A DNA stretch of 64,000 nucleotides from Filosporella fistucella (taxonomy: Eukaryota > Ascomycota > Leotiomycetes > Helotiales), in contig JAQJZZ010000018.1 in assembly GCA_030077755.1 (NCBI GenBank), positions 1,612,001 to 1,676,000 of the forward strand, given 5' to 3'. Below the pieces are notes generated by a model that was not told where the DNA came from, searched no databases, and worked only from the letters and a program-made list of their open reading frames with translations. Within the stretch, counting starts at the first letter, position 1; each line of letters opens with the position of its first letter. Of this stretch, positions 24,360 to 36,263 are shown in pieces. The translations under genes and the position numbers were made by a program.

Positions 24360-26114
24360 CTACGAGACTTCCTGTATACGGCATTGCCAACCCGACCCAG
24401 CACTCAATAATGGAAGACTAAAGATTTTGTCAGTGACAATAGCCTTATGAACTAATCACGAAACTTACCTTGCACCTAAACACCATCCCAATTCGTTTCC
24501 CTTGATCTTCTTGGCAATCTTAACCTCTCTATCGATTGGCATTTCATAACCGGTGTGAAGAAGGGCCATCATGAAATTGAGATCAAGACAGTGCTCAGGA
24601 CGTCCCTTCAGCTCTGTTATAGCACCAGGGACGGCTTCAAAAACATCCCAACCGGATGCACCACCACAAACTTGATCTGTCAAGCGATGCAGTTCCTTGA
24701 GCGTAAAGGATTCAGGCATACCCAATGGTTCAGTACGGTCAAAGAAATACGAGAAGGTATAAACGTCCTCTCGCGAGAAAGTTTTGTCGAGAGATGGTTG
24801 ATGGACTCCATTGAAGGAACAAGGCGCAAGTGCACATTCAGCTTCTTTGAACAGTATTTTTTCTGCTAGTTTGCGACATTGTGCGGGGGCAGGAGTAGAA
24901 GGTCCAGTCATATTGATCGTAATTTTCTCTCCAAGTGGATGGTCTTTAGAAAGATTGACATCGACTGGGCGGGACATTCCAGGAGCAATACATGGGTTGA
25001 CCACTGGCGAAGTAGTCCAAGTAGAGTCGGAAGGGCTCGATAGGTGCAGGTCCTCGATAAGAGTCTTGTGAATGGATTTTCTAGCGGACATAAGACCATA
25101 GCCAAGATGAGAGTGCTGGTAAAGCTCAAAAATCCTGCCTCCAAAAGTAAGCTTGTACTTGTGGTCGCCTTCTGCCAATTTCTCTGGGACAGCTCCTTTA
25201 AAGGTTGGCTCGAACACGATCTGGGTAGAGCCACCACCAAGATCAAAAACAGCAGCAGTCTCTGACTTATCAGGGCCGCCAATTTTCCCAAGAAGGTAAT
25301 TGGTTGTGATCCAAGCATATACACCCTCGTCACTTCCATCCATAATGACAACTCCATTATCTTCTTTGGAGACGACAGGGAATGGATACACGGTTTCAAG
25401 GCGGTGTCGAACGGCGTCAAGAATTTGTTGGGCTAGCTCTGGTGGTTGAACCATACGGAGTCCAGCCGTAGCCTTCACTGCAACAGGTGTGCATCCTCTG
25501 AGCTTTTCGGGCACTGTGTCCATGGCAACTTTCATAAGAACATCCAAACTCTTCGCGGCTTCTTCTGGGTCTTTATATGCACTTAATCCAGCACCTCCGA
25601 CCTTTTTCTCTGTCATCTTGAATTCCTCATGCTCAAGTTCCGGGGTCGCTCCACAATTGTTGAAGCGATATACATGAATACGGGAACCAGTGCTTCCCGC
25701 ATCTATCATCAAGACATACTGGATGATTGGTTTCGACTTGTCGCTGGATTTTGAGCACTTCGTAGTCCCTAAAGATGGATCTGAGGCCGACTGGCCACCG
25801 GCGCTGATAATACCAGTTCCTGCTGATGATGTGATTAGTTGAAGACACAACCAGAAGGGGATTCAATTCGTACCATTGCTGAAAGCATCTGTTCCTTTCG
25901 GTGCCAGATAGTAGAACAGAAATATAACGAAGAGCAGGATTCCCCCTGTCTTGAGATATCGGGAGCGCTGACTTTGCGTCATCCAGGCGGTTTTTATCTT
26001 CTCCAGCGTGCTTGCAGCGCCTTGGCTGGCGCTTCTGGTACTATAACGAGCGGGCTTCTCGTGAGGGTCGTGTGCTACGTTTCTCGTCGGCAGCGAGACC
26101 GAAGTTCGTCTCAT
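24360..26114 (-). CDS. gda1: Golgi guanosine diphosphatase (GDA1/CD39 family)
   Basis: A 550-residue type II Golgi membrane enzyme that hydrolyses GDP to GMP after mannosylation, providing the exchange substrate for the GDP-mannose transporter. Exons 26114-25874, 25822-24469 and 24417-24360 (introns of 51 bp each). One membrane segment, TGGILLFVIFLFYYLA (about 57-72), follows a short basic cytosolic tail. All apyrase-conserved regions are present: DAGSTGSRIHVYRF (ACR1), KATAGLRM (ACR2), GSDEGVYAWITTNYLLG (ACR3), VFDLGGGSTQIVFEP (ACR4) and GASGWDVFEAVPGA (ACR5 region). The last short exon supplies the usual SLPLL after GWCLGA; without it the frame ends in an intronic stop. Convergent with the Mg-chelatase-like gene (259 bp) and divergent from the DeSI gene. 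Confidence 0.95.
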
Positions 26115-26756
26115 AAGGGAGCGTCTGGACAGATAATCGCGATTCTAGGTAGAGACAAACTGATGGCTCTAGTCAACGGAATGGAAATAATAACACAGCC
26201 AATCCGGCGAAGGAGGAAGAGCGAAATTCGGTGTAAGTTTGATAGAAGGGAAGGTTAGAGAGGGCGAGGGTAAAGAAAGAAAGAAAGAAGGATTGTTCTG
26301 AATTTCGCAGGTCTAGTTCTGGACAGCCGTTTCTTCCCCTGACCCTGTGCATTTGAAGTGCCCACCCGAGCCACCCTACTTTTGCTTTGCCTGGTTAAAT
26401 TTAGATACATGTGGCGTACGCTCCCTAGATTTTAGCCACTTGCACTGCAACGGGTATAGCTCGGCGGCCGGCGATAACACCTGCGTTCCTGGTTTATCGC
26501 AAGCACAAGGCGACTTCCTGGCGTCAGCGTCTGGTTGCCTTCAACTACCCTTTTCAATGCGATACAGTCCTACCATTGCACTGGGCCGAATGCAATGGAA
26601 TATTTAAGATTGCTTCCTTTTGCCTTCGTCATGTGTACAAAAACCTAGCCAACTCAATACCTAATTTAACACCAACCTCTCTTAAGCTTCTTCGACCTCA
26701 GCCTCGACTCTCCCAAACACTACCTGCTCTTCGATCACGAAACAGCATTTGCCGAA
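26115..26756. promoter_or_regulatory. Divergent promoter region, gda1 / DeSI-Trx-PUL
   Basis: A 642 bp region between divergent start codons, containing a short GAAA microsatellite at about 26273-26290. It is presumed to hold both promoters. No defined factor site could be called. Confidence 0.4.
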
Positions 26757-28542
26757 ATGGACACTCAAATGTTGGTCCAGCTTTATGTTTACGATCTGTC
26801 GCAGGGGCTGGCTAGTCAAATATCTATGCAATTGCTAGGCACGTACATAGACGCCGTATATCACACTGCAATCGTGTTGGATGGCGTCGAATATGTTTAT
26901 GATGGTGGTATCAAGACTGTTAAACCAGGTACCACTCACCTGGGACCTCCTATGCGAGTCCTAGATCTCGGTACAACAAATTTGCCTATGGATGTCATAT
27001 TGGAATATTTGGAGTCCTTGAAGGAAATTTATACCCAGGAGGTAAGACGATTCACAAATTCAACCTCCCGCATTTGCTAATGTGAAAAAGGCGTACGACG
27101 TCTGGTCTCACAACTGCAACAACTTCTCAAATGATTTCTCTACCTTTCTCGTGGGAAAAGGAATACCGGACCACATTACCAATCTGCCTCAGCATGTTCT
27201 CGATACGCCATTGGGCAGGGTCCTACGACCAAACATTGATGCAATGGTGGAGAAGAGGAGAGAAAAACGCGGGGGGCTTGTTGGTATAGGCTCTTCTGCT
27301 GAACCACCTCAGACTTCAGACCAGCGTGCTTCTTCAGTAAGAACTGGAACGTCTTTGACTGAGGTGGATAGATTGCTCCTTGAGGCCAAAAATTCGTGTG
27401 CCATAATTTTCTTCACATCGAATTCTTGCGCACCATGCAAGATTCTCTACCCTCTTTTCGATCAATTAGCGACCGAAGTGGCACATAAATGTGTGTTGAT
27501 CAAAGTCGATGTCTCATCTGCTTTTGACGTTGGCAAGCATTACATGATCAAATCAACCCCAACTTTCATTACTTTTTTGCATGGCGTGCAGGAGAATCGC
27601 TGGACTGGATCTGAGCCTCAGATTATTCGCGGCAATGTCAATATTCTCATTGAAATGGCATGGCCACGTCATTCTCACGAGTCGTTACCACTTCCTGCCT
27701 TACAAGGAGCAGACATCAGACCCGTGTTGTACAGTAAAGTGCCTCCTCTAGGGAAACTCAAGGTCAAGATGGGGGCTATTTGTGAAGATGCAGCAATAGC
27801 AGGTGTTCTGCATTTCGTGTCCGCAAGAGCTGGCGAAGGGGCCGCAGAGGCTACACTACCAGACCTCGATTCACTAAGTCGATTTTTGAAAGCTGCGCCG
27901 TCTAAACTCCCTGTTGAAATTATGTTTACAGTCGTTGACTTATTACGATTGGCGTTCGTCGATCCACGATTCAGTGGTTACTACGCAGAAGAGAAGCATC
28001 ACGCCACTGTTGTCTCTCTCCTCACCTATGTAAATTCGGTCCAAAATTGCCCTTATTCACTTCGACTTGTGACTTTGCAGATGGTCTGCAATATGTTTAC
28101 AAGTCCCTTATACCCGACACATATTCTCAGCTGTGCCATCCTCACTACACCAATAGTGGAATTGATAACCACGAGTCTTTTAGACGACAAGCATCACCAT
28201 GTTCGAGTGGCAGCTGCAAGTCTTTCTTTCAATATTGCGACTTCTAACAATCGATTCCGAAGAGAGGCACGACTGAATTCTCTACCGGATGGAGATCAGG
28301 TCGAGCTTGCAGCATCATTGTTAGAAGCTGTCAGCGTTGAAGAAGAGTCCCCTGAGGCTTTTAGGGGTTTTCTGCTCGCTTTTGGATATCTTGTCTATTG
28401 CGCGCCGAGGACCGGCGAGCTTGTGGATCTCCTGAAGAGTATGGATGCTGAAGGGGTGGTGCTGTCTAAAGCGAAACTGTTCCCAAAAGAACCACTGGTT
28501 AAGGAAATAGGTGGGATATTACTGGTCAAGGGCTTAGAATAG
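26757..28542 (+). CDS. DeSI (PPPDE) peptidase-thioredoxin-PUL fusion
   Basis: A 578-residue three-domain protein. Exons 26757-27041 and 27091-28542 (49 bp intron). Domain 1 (about 5-150) is a PPPDE/DeSI thiol isopeptidase fold with His36 in AVYHTAIV and Cys104 in SHNCNNFSNDF, the expected His-Cys dyad that cleaves SUMO or ubiquitin. Domain 2 (about 180-285) is a thioredoxin fold with the CAPC redox motif at 208-211 and the cis-Pro loop KSTPTF. Domain 3 (about 310-575) is helical and matches a PUL domain, the Cdc48/p97-binding repeat module of Doa1/PLAA. Together this suggests ubiquitin- or SUMO-linked quality control with redox sensing. The fusion is known in filamentous fungi; substrates are unknown. 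Confidence 0.9.
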
Positions 28543-31500
28543 ACTTTTGCGTAGAGCATACATTATATTTGGAACCACTCATTGATCTACAGGCGACCCA
28601 TTCATGTCAGCAAATGAAGAAGATGTCAATGTGCCTTTGGCGATGCAGGCTCAGGTTCTCGTGATTCTGTGAACCATGTGCATCGCTTAACTCAGGGGTT
28701 GGGCTGGCAGGCGAGGCCGATGGTCGCTTACTTGTGAATAGGCAGCGCTCCGACTAACCTCATTCTTGTACTTTCTTCCTAGCTGCAAGATACAAGCTGA
28801 AAATGATAGGAGCGATCCCGTGGCAGAGCAAACCCCTAGCTACCTTAGGGTAGAGTTTAAGCTCAAAGCTGAAGCGTCTGACTGCGCCTATAAAGTTGTA
28901 ATTTAAAAACGCTTTCCGGTTTGCAACGTTTCTAGGTGTTGGACATTCTCTAAGGAAAGCCGAACAAATGACGAATTGGAGAAAAGTCACAGAGTTCGGG
29001 TTCTTATGTAAATAGAGTGGTTCTAATACTTTCAGTCGAAACTATTTGATTTGAAATGAGTGGAAATGTTCTTTCTTGCTATATAATACAACTTTTATGT
29101 CGATTGCAGAAATCGGATCTCCACTGCAAAAATATCATCTACTTGGATTATATATGTTATGAATGAGTAGATAACAAAATGAGTCACGAGACACAGCTCA
29201 GCTCGTGGCGCATTCGGGGAGGACTTAAAACGGGTTTCAGCGAATAATTAGTGTCAATTTCTCCAGCGAGAGGAACACAGTGCCGGTAAGTCATACCGTA
29301 CTCGACAATTACAGGACACCAAGAGCGAAATTCTTTCTTTAATAAACATTATGTAGTATCTCACGCCCGTCTTCCATTCTGGATGGACTCTCGACTCCTC
29401 CCGCAGTGTCCCAGCGTCGGACTGCATGAGAAGAAGTCCCATCCTCGAGGTCTTCAGATCGCATCCCAAACGTGGATCTGCAACATAGAACTGATCATAA
29501 TGATGTCTTTCGTGTGTGAATTATTATTATTTGATTCGTTTTTGCTGGATTGGACGATTTGTGATGTGTAATTACTCTTTGTCTAGCGATGGCACATTAC
29601 CTATGCAGGACAAGAGCTCAACAGCTTCTTGCAGGCTTGGCACTTTGATGACCATTAATAAAGCAGGAGACTTGGGCTCCAAGATCAACCTTTGTTAAAT
29701 ATCTGTATGTCCGGTGTTTGCGAACTAACTGTGGATTCCCTGTTGCCCAGTACTGACAACTTGACAGCCAGATGGTGTGGAAGCAGTCGAACACGTCGAG
29801 CATTTCGTTCCATAAATAGGAAATGTTGAAAAGTGTTTGAAACTGGAATACTGGGCTCGATCTTGGAAACTCTCGTTGACTGTCGAATTTAAGTCTTCTG
29901 TATATGGTCAGATGGACCCCAAAAGGTTATCACTATCCCACATTATGATCAAAAGAGCCTTACCGTCTCACTTGAAGGGCTTGGAGAACTGAAACAATTA
30001 ATTTCTATTAGTAACGCTATTGGTAATTTGGTAGCTACCTAAATCATCACACATACAGTTGGATTCTGGTAGTATTCACAATGAATCTCGTTTCCACAAT
30101 CACTTAGAACCTCACAATGGCTAGAAGATTATCGTTTGAAAATTGATCTGCTGCTACTAGAACACAGCTCAACAAAGTATGGCAAATTTGGAGCATGTGT
30201 CATAGTCTGCTTTGCTCTCAAGTGACAATAGCTATGCGGACTAGTCTAGTCGTTTGGAAGTACGTTGAAGACTGGCTTGCCATGAATGTTCAACAAGATC
30301 ACATAAGTGAGTGAATTTTCCAATTAACTCTAGATACTCCATTGTCCCACCAGGCGATGCTCAATCCCTGCTTGTTCACTGTTCCTAGATGTTGACCTAT
30401 TCCCCGTCTGAGTCAAGAAGCTCTATCATACGCCGTGCGGCTGCATGAGTCTCGAAGGTGAGAAGTCTTTTGAGCGGAAAGCGGGAAGTTCTGATTTTCG
30501 ACTCTCCCAACCCCAGGTAGCTGAGCTATACTTCGTTGTTCTTGGCCGCGTGGCGCTGTCGAGGAAGCCAAAATGTTCGAGTTCTTCCAGGGGGTGTACT
30601 ATTGACATCAATTGTATGATATTTAGGTACCTTCGTCTCTGCTGCAGTTTGCTTGCAAAAATTTAAGATGACTGGCCTCTCGTCTCGAATGCATTTGACG
30701 AAAAGAAGTTGCTTTTTAACGTCAAGGGACCTTTAATGACAATTATTCTTCTCCTCAACATGCTTTCAAAGCAAACATGTTGACGAACAATCACGTTTTG
30801 GTAGTTTTGCCTTCCAAATTTGCTTGGCCCGAGTTCTTCGACTAAGGTATGAGGTCGTGATTATTCCTTGCTCTTTAACTGCTTACTCGACTAAGCCCAA
30901 AGGGTTTTCACAAATTTGTGGAGTAACACAGGGACAACTCGAAGAGGAGAAAACTGCCTTGCTACCATGCACGGCTTGTCCAAAAGACGAAAAGCCCCCC
31001 AAAAAAACGAAATTTCATTATTTCATATTCAAACGAAAATCTACTCAGCAGTCGATGGACCTGAAAAGAATTATGGAAAAGTCCGCTTGGTTGCTTAGGC
31101 ACATGTACATTAGCAATGTAAATTAAGGGCCAAACTTGCGATCTTGTACCAATAGAGAATCCGGGATACAGGATATAAGGTGTTCCCATACTCGTCAGTA
31201 CTTAATCCACCGAGTAGGTAACGAGGGCCAAAATCCTCTACAACTTCCTCTATCCAGTTTTGTTTTGGGCAACATACAAGACATCTGAGGAATTGGATTC
31301 AGCTGAAAATAAGCTAGTTACTATTTATTGGCAGTATACTAACAGCATTACTTTCAGTGTCACCTGCACTTCCAGTGGCTCCTTCCGTTTGCTCGGATGG
31401 GAAGTATGAATTATACTTCGTATTCATAGGCAGTATTTTCAATTGCAGGTGCTCATGGCTCACCCTTCGAAGGTGACTTTCAACTTCCTTAAATTTACAG

Positions 31501-31951
31501 AGGGAAACGAAGTTGGCAAAATCTGTGCAAAAGAACACCGGGCGTTATAACAAAATGAAGTGTGCATTCTTCGAGCCAAGTGGGATGCAAAGCCAGTCGA
31601 AATGTCTTTTGCGAAGGACCTGAGACATTCCTATAGGCGAATGTATTGAGGTCATGAACAGGGTTTTCGCACTAATGTGCTGAGGAATATGATCGCTCTT
31701 TCCATGACAATGGGCGAATGTTCTGGGCTGGCTGTTTTCTCCAACACACGCAAAAGAGCTCTGAAACACGGTCACGAAGGTGCCAGTAGGTGGGGCTGAG
31801 TCCATGATTACTGGACTGTCTAGCATAGGTTCACCCCGCCAACAGACTTAACACCAAAAATTGTTTACATGGGTGCTTGTGCTCATTGTACGCGACTTCG
31901 AGAGTACGACTTCACGACATTATACAGGATATCGACGAGACACTGATTGGC
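28543..31951. other. Long gene-poor region (3.4 kb)
   Basis: Six-frame reading shows only short frames with no family resemblance; the longest with a true ATG is 93 codons (31545-31826, minus). No terminal repeats, transposase or RNA gene was recognised. It may contain an unannotated noncoding transcript, the kinesin promoter and 5' UTR, or transposon debris too decayed to identify. Confidence 0.45.
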
Positions 31952-33795
31952 ATGGCTCTAGACTCACGTATGATGCCTGGAGTGGCCTCGGAATTGCGCA
32001 GTGTCAGATCATCTGCTTCGACTCCCTCGTTGCGATCGAGAGACGGGAACATGATGGATGCGCCAGGAGGAAATGTAAGGGTTGTGGTGCGAGTTAGAGG
32101 ATTTCTCCCAAGAGGTAGGACTATTGTATCTTCTCTCAAAATTAATTGGGACTGAATGTGTGTTCAGAAATCGAACGAGGTGCAGAATGCCTCATCAAGA
32201 TGAATCCAAACACTCAGGAAACTACTCTTCTGGTAGCGAACGATACCGATCCTGCCAATGCACGCTCAAAAACTCGACGAGTACTCGAGGAAAAGAAATT
32301 TACATTTGACAATTCCTTCTGGAGCCACAACAAAGAAGACCCCCATTATGCACATCAAGAGGATGTTTACAACAGTCTAGGAGAGGAGTTTTTAGATCAC
32401 AATTTCGAGGGGTACCATACCTGTATATTTGCGTACGGCCAGACCGGATCTGGGAAGAGTTACACCATGATGGGTACTCCCGATCAGCCTGGTCTGATTC
32501 CTAGGACCTGCGAAGACCTTTTCGAGCGTATTGAAGCTGCCCATAGCGAGACACCCGACATCTCCTACAACGTCCGCGTGTCATACTTCGAAGTCTACAA
32601 CGAGCATGTGAGGGATTTGCTGGTTCCTGTAGTATCCAATCAGCCTCCATATTACCTTAAAATCCGCGAGTCACCAACAGAGGGACCATACATCAAGGAT
32701 TTGACAGATGCTCCTGTTAGAAGTATCTCTGAGATCATGAAATATATGAAGATGGGCGACGCAAGTCGTACAACAGCCAGTACCAAAATGAACGATACCA
32801 GTAGCAGAAGTCACTCTGTATTCACGATAATGTTGAAGCAGATCCATCACGACATGGACACGGATGAAACCACGGAGCGGACAGCGCGCATTCGTCTGGT
32901 GGATCTGGCGGGTAGTGAGAGAGCAAAGGCCACTGAGGCTACTGGTGCCCGATTAAGGGAGGGAAGCAACATCAACAAATCACTTACTACACTTGGCCGG
33001 GTGATAGCTGCTTTGGCAGATCCAAAACAGCACAGGCCAGGAAAAAGAAATAAGGACGTTGTTCCATATAGGGACTCGATTCTTACTTGGCTATTGAAAG
33101 ATTCGTTGGGAGGGAATAGCAAAACAGCTATGATAGCTTGCATTGCACCCTCAGATTATGACGAAACATTATCAACACTTCGATACGCAGACCAAGCTAA
33201 AAGAATACGCACTCGGGCCATTGTTAATCAAGACCACGTCTCTGCTGCAGAGCGAGATGCTCAAATAGCAGCAATGGCAGAAGAAATCCGCATCCTTCAA
33301 CTCAGCGTTTCCGATAGCCGAAGGCGCGAGAAGGAAGGAAAGGAGCAAGAAGAGAGACTTGAGGATTTCCAAAATAGGGTGGCCATATTACAGCGCTTGA
33401 TGGAGGAAAAGGGCATGGTCGCTGAAGGCAAGATTCGAAACTTGACAACCGAAAATGAAGCTTTGAGATTGCACCTCAGACTGGCGCTTGATGCTCTTAA
33501 GAATCCAATCGAGATCCGAAGTGCAAGAAACAGTTTGCAAGGGGGCAGCCAAAAGGGAAGCATGTTGGGAGTTGAAGATGGCGACGGAGAAGACAAAGAG
33601 AATGATGATCGGACTGAGGTTCCTGAAAGCGAATATGGTGATGATGACGAAGCAATCGATGTTACCGTGCACGAAGAAAAAGCCGAGGAGGTTCAAGGAG
33701 ACCTAAAAAGCTTCCTGGATGACTTGAAGAGCTTCAGGAAGAAGATAATTGATGACAAAAGCAGATTTGTTCTTGGAGAACGAATGAATCGTTGA
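31952..33795 (+). CDS. Short kinesin-3 family motor
   Basis: A plus-end-directed microtubule motor of about 596 residues. Exons 31952-32114 and 32168-33795 (53 bp intron). The motor domain covers about residues 40-425: NVRVVVRVRGFLPR, P-loop GQTGSGKSYTM, switch I SSRSH, switch II DLAGSER, and the kinesin-3 hallmark PYRDSILTWLLKDSLGGNSKTAM. A coiled coil (about 425-490) and an acidic tail follow, and the protein stops there with no FHA, CC2 or PH domain, unlike full-length Unc-104/KIF1. This layout resembles Neurospora Nkin3, reported to act in mitochondrial motility; that role is inference. The start is uncertain: the ATG at 31952 is the first in frame, and a further upstream exon cannot be excluded. 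Confidence 0.88.
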
Positions 33796-34439
33796 GGCCC
33801 CGAATATATAAGCATGCGGAGTTGGTTTTCTACGCCTTTCCTCAGGTAACACCGGGTATGACATACCTGTAAGCAGCCTCACCTTGGTTACATGGACATG
33901 GCTAGTTCATAAATGGCTTTGTGTTTGAAGAGCGATGGAGTCTGGAGTACCTTACAAGAAGCTTTTGCAGTTGATGCCACTATGAACAATTACACCCTCC
34001 ATAAATGTTACTACTGTGACTACTGTATTGTTTTTTGTGAGAGCACTGGCTAATCGCCATTTGATCTTGATACTGTTAAATTTATTGGAAGGAAGGAAAT
34101 CAGCCTCTTCAGACGATTTTACGTTGATGCACTACCTACTAAGTCATTCAAGAGGCTGGGCTGGGCTGGCATGGACAGCCCCCTGACACTGCTCGGTAAG
34201 ACTGTTGGCTCCCGCAGTGGATGCGGTCGTTTCAAATGCATCGCCAGTTCACTGCATCAAAGGAACTGGCTGTATTTGTCTCAACATCTTTCTGTCGTTC
34301 TTTGTCCTCGCTATCGCACAATCTTCGACTCAAGTAACAACCATTTCAGCCTCATAAATACTCAATTTTATACCTCTAACTAAAGAATTATCATTCCATT
34401 CTTTCCTACACCTCGCGAGGCTGTCAACCAGGCTGAAAT
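33796..34439. other. Intergenic region before the eIF4E gene
   Basis: A 644 bp spacer between two plus-strand genes. It should hold the kinesin terminator and the eIF4E promoter. No gene is visible. Confidence 0.4.
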
Positions 34440-35298
34440 ATGGCAATGAGACCATCCCTTCTGACAAGAGGCTTGTCCACTGCATCTGGACCAAGTGATA
34501 CTGGATCTCCAGCTGAGCAGCGTGATGATGCGAAAAAGAATATGCTAAAGGCTATGCGGCCTTTACCTACACAACATTACTGGAATGTGTACTTTGACAG
34601 GTAAGCACAACCACGGGGATGTTCAGCTCGAACATGAATGGGACGGGACGTCCTTAGGACTTGTCACTGATTGTTTGAAAGGCAGCAAAAAGATCAGCCA
34701 AAGTCTGCGGATGGAACCTACAATGCGACTCTTGAGCAACTTGGCTCACAAATTGAATCAGTCCAAGACTTCTGGCGTTATAATAACAATACCCCAGTCG
34801 ACCAGATCAAGATGCGCGAATCCATCTACCTCTTCAAGCAAGGATTTCAGCCAGTATGGGAAGACAGGAGAAATATAAATGGAGGAAGCTGGACATTCCG
34901 AGTGCCAAAAGCCAGTGGCCCAGACTTCTGGACCCGAGTGCAGTTGATGGCGATCGGTGAGAAGCTCCAAGGCTGTCTTGACCTTGGTAAGGCATCCTTC
35001 GGTGATTTAAAGAAACTTTGAAGGCATTCTAATTTCAAGTGCAGGAGATCAACTCTGTGGCGTTGGCCTTTCTGTCAGATTCAACTCCCATCTTATCTCA
35101 GTATGGCACCGGGATGCATCAAAACAAAAGTCCATCGACGCCATTTTAGCAACTGTCTTAGAGGAGTTGCCAGCAGAGCTCAAACCAAAGCCCGATAATT
35201 ACTTCTACAAGAAACATTCCGACCACGCTGGTTTCAAGGCTCCAATAACCACTACCACCGCCGGTCCTGCACCTACTATTCAAGCGCCAAAAGCATAA
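34440..35298 (+). CDS. eIF4E-family cap-binding protein
   Basis: A 239-residue translation initiation factor 4E-like protein. Exons 34440-34600, 34682-34986 and 35045-35298 (introns 81 and 58 bp). Core features seen: HYWNVYFDR, SVQDFWRYNN (the dorsal eIF4G-contact helix), YLFKQGFQPVWED with the second cap-stacking Trp and the cap-contacting Glu, GGSWTFRVPK, DFWTRVQLMAIGE and SVWHRDAS. In the first cap-binding segment the spacing W-x-x-Y replaces the canonical W-x-x-W, so one aromatic is Tyr. That is a feature of non-class-I eIF4E proteins (4EHP- or eIF4E3-like), so it may be a regulatory paralogue rather than the main factor. The C-terminus is a Thr/Ala/Pro-rich tail. Confidence 0.9.
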
Positions 35299-35568
35299 TA
35301 CCCAATTGTTTGGAAGGCATGAACTTGATGGATGGTATTGACATCATATTTGGGATTTTAGGGGACGGTGTTCAAGTTATTTTTGGCATATTTGACGGCG
35401 TTCTCAGTAGCTTATGTAGCAAATGTTTCCAATAAACATCAATGGCAATAGCCATATCGGTGGTGTTTGACGCCCCAAAAAAACATATGTTCCCTAACTC
35501 CGTTCCTTGAAGCCATGACTCCATCGTTTCTCGTAATTTTTTCTGAGATCCAAGCGCGAGCAAAATTC

Positions 35569-36263
35569 CTACCTCCAAACACCGGCCCTCCTCATAACTA
35601 CCTCGAATTCTTCCTTCTCCACTCCTTTACCAACACCTGCACCCCCATTCGCCTCCAGTATCATGTCTTTTATGAGCTCGTCTGTTGCATCCTCGATCTT
35701 GAGAGCCCTCGCAACCTGCCTCAAAGTCGCCATTGTGATTTTGCCTTCCCTGCCACCAGCTGTAAAAAGCCTGAATGCTTCCTCAACCTCTTGAGCATGA
35801 GAATCGGACGTTTGGGTACGACTGTGGAGCTTCAGTGCGCATATAGCAACGAAGGAGCTGTATTCTGCGAAGCCTTCCTGATCGGGATCAAGTATAGATA
35901 GAAACTCTTCCAGCTCATCTGGAGAGGGAGGTATGTCCAGGGCGCTAAATAGCTACTCAGTATTCCTTCTTCAAGCTAGTAGTATCAGCCTTCTGGAAGC
36001 GGAACGTACATCATAGCTCTCCTCACATCTCCGATAGGTATGATTCCTTCTTTCTCCCCTTTCTTTTTTTGGACAAACAGATCGTATGCAGCTTGGATTT
36101 CCTGCTCCTCGTCCGCTGTGATTCCATGTTCTTTCGCAAGCTTCGACTGCCTTGCCTTCGATGCGGGCGCTTTAGCAGGCTCAGGGGCGCGACGTTTCGC
36201 AGGCTATTGTCCAATGGGTCAGTCAACTTCTCCGTGAAATAGGATTTGTTTCACACGAACCAT
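35569..36263 (-). CDS. EF-hand superfamily (calmodulin/centrin-like) protein
   Basis: A 190-residue EF-hand-fold protein. Exons 36263-36261 (ATG only), 36203-36010 and 35944-35569; introns 57 bp (GTTCGT donor) and 65 bp. The Lys/Ala-rich N-terminus (PAKRRAPEPAKAPASKARQS) precedes EQEIQAAYDLF. Splicing exon 2 to 3 gives RRAMIALDIPPSPDELEEFL, the calmodulin-like linker. The loop DPDQEGFAEYSSF is the best-preserved EF hand but lacks the position-12 Glu, and the third and fourth loops (TAGGREGKI, EANGGAGVGKG) are degenerate, so calcium binding is doubtful. It is convergent with the eIF4E gene. The start rests on a single-codon exon and is the weakest part of the model. Confidence 0.75.

Noticed and set aside
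31545..31826. Minus-strand 93-codon frame with ATG, near the kinesin promoter
   Set aside because: Composition is unremarkable, there is no family match and it lies in the presumed kinesin upstream region.
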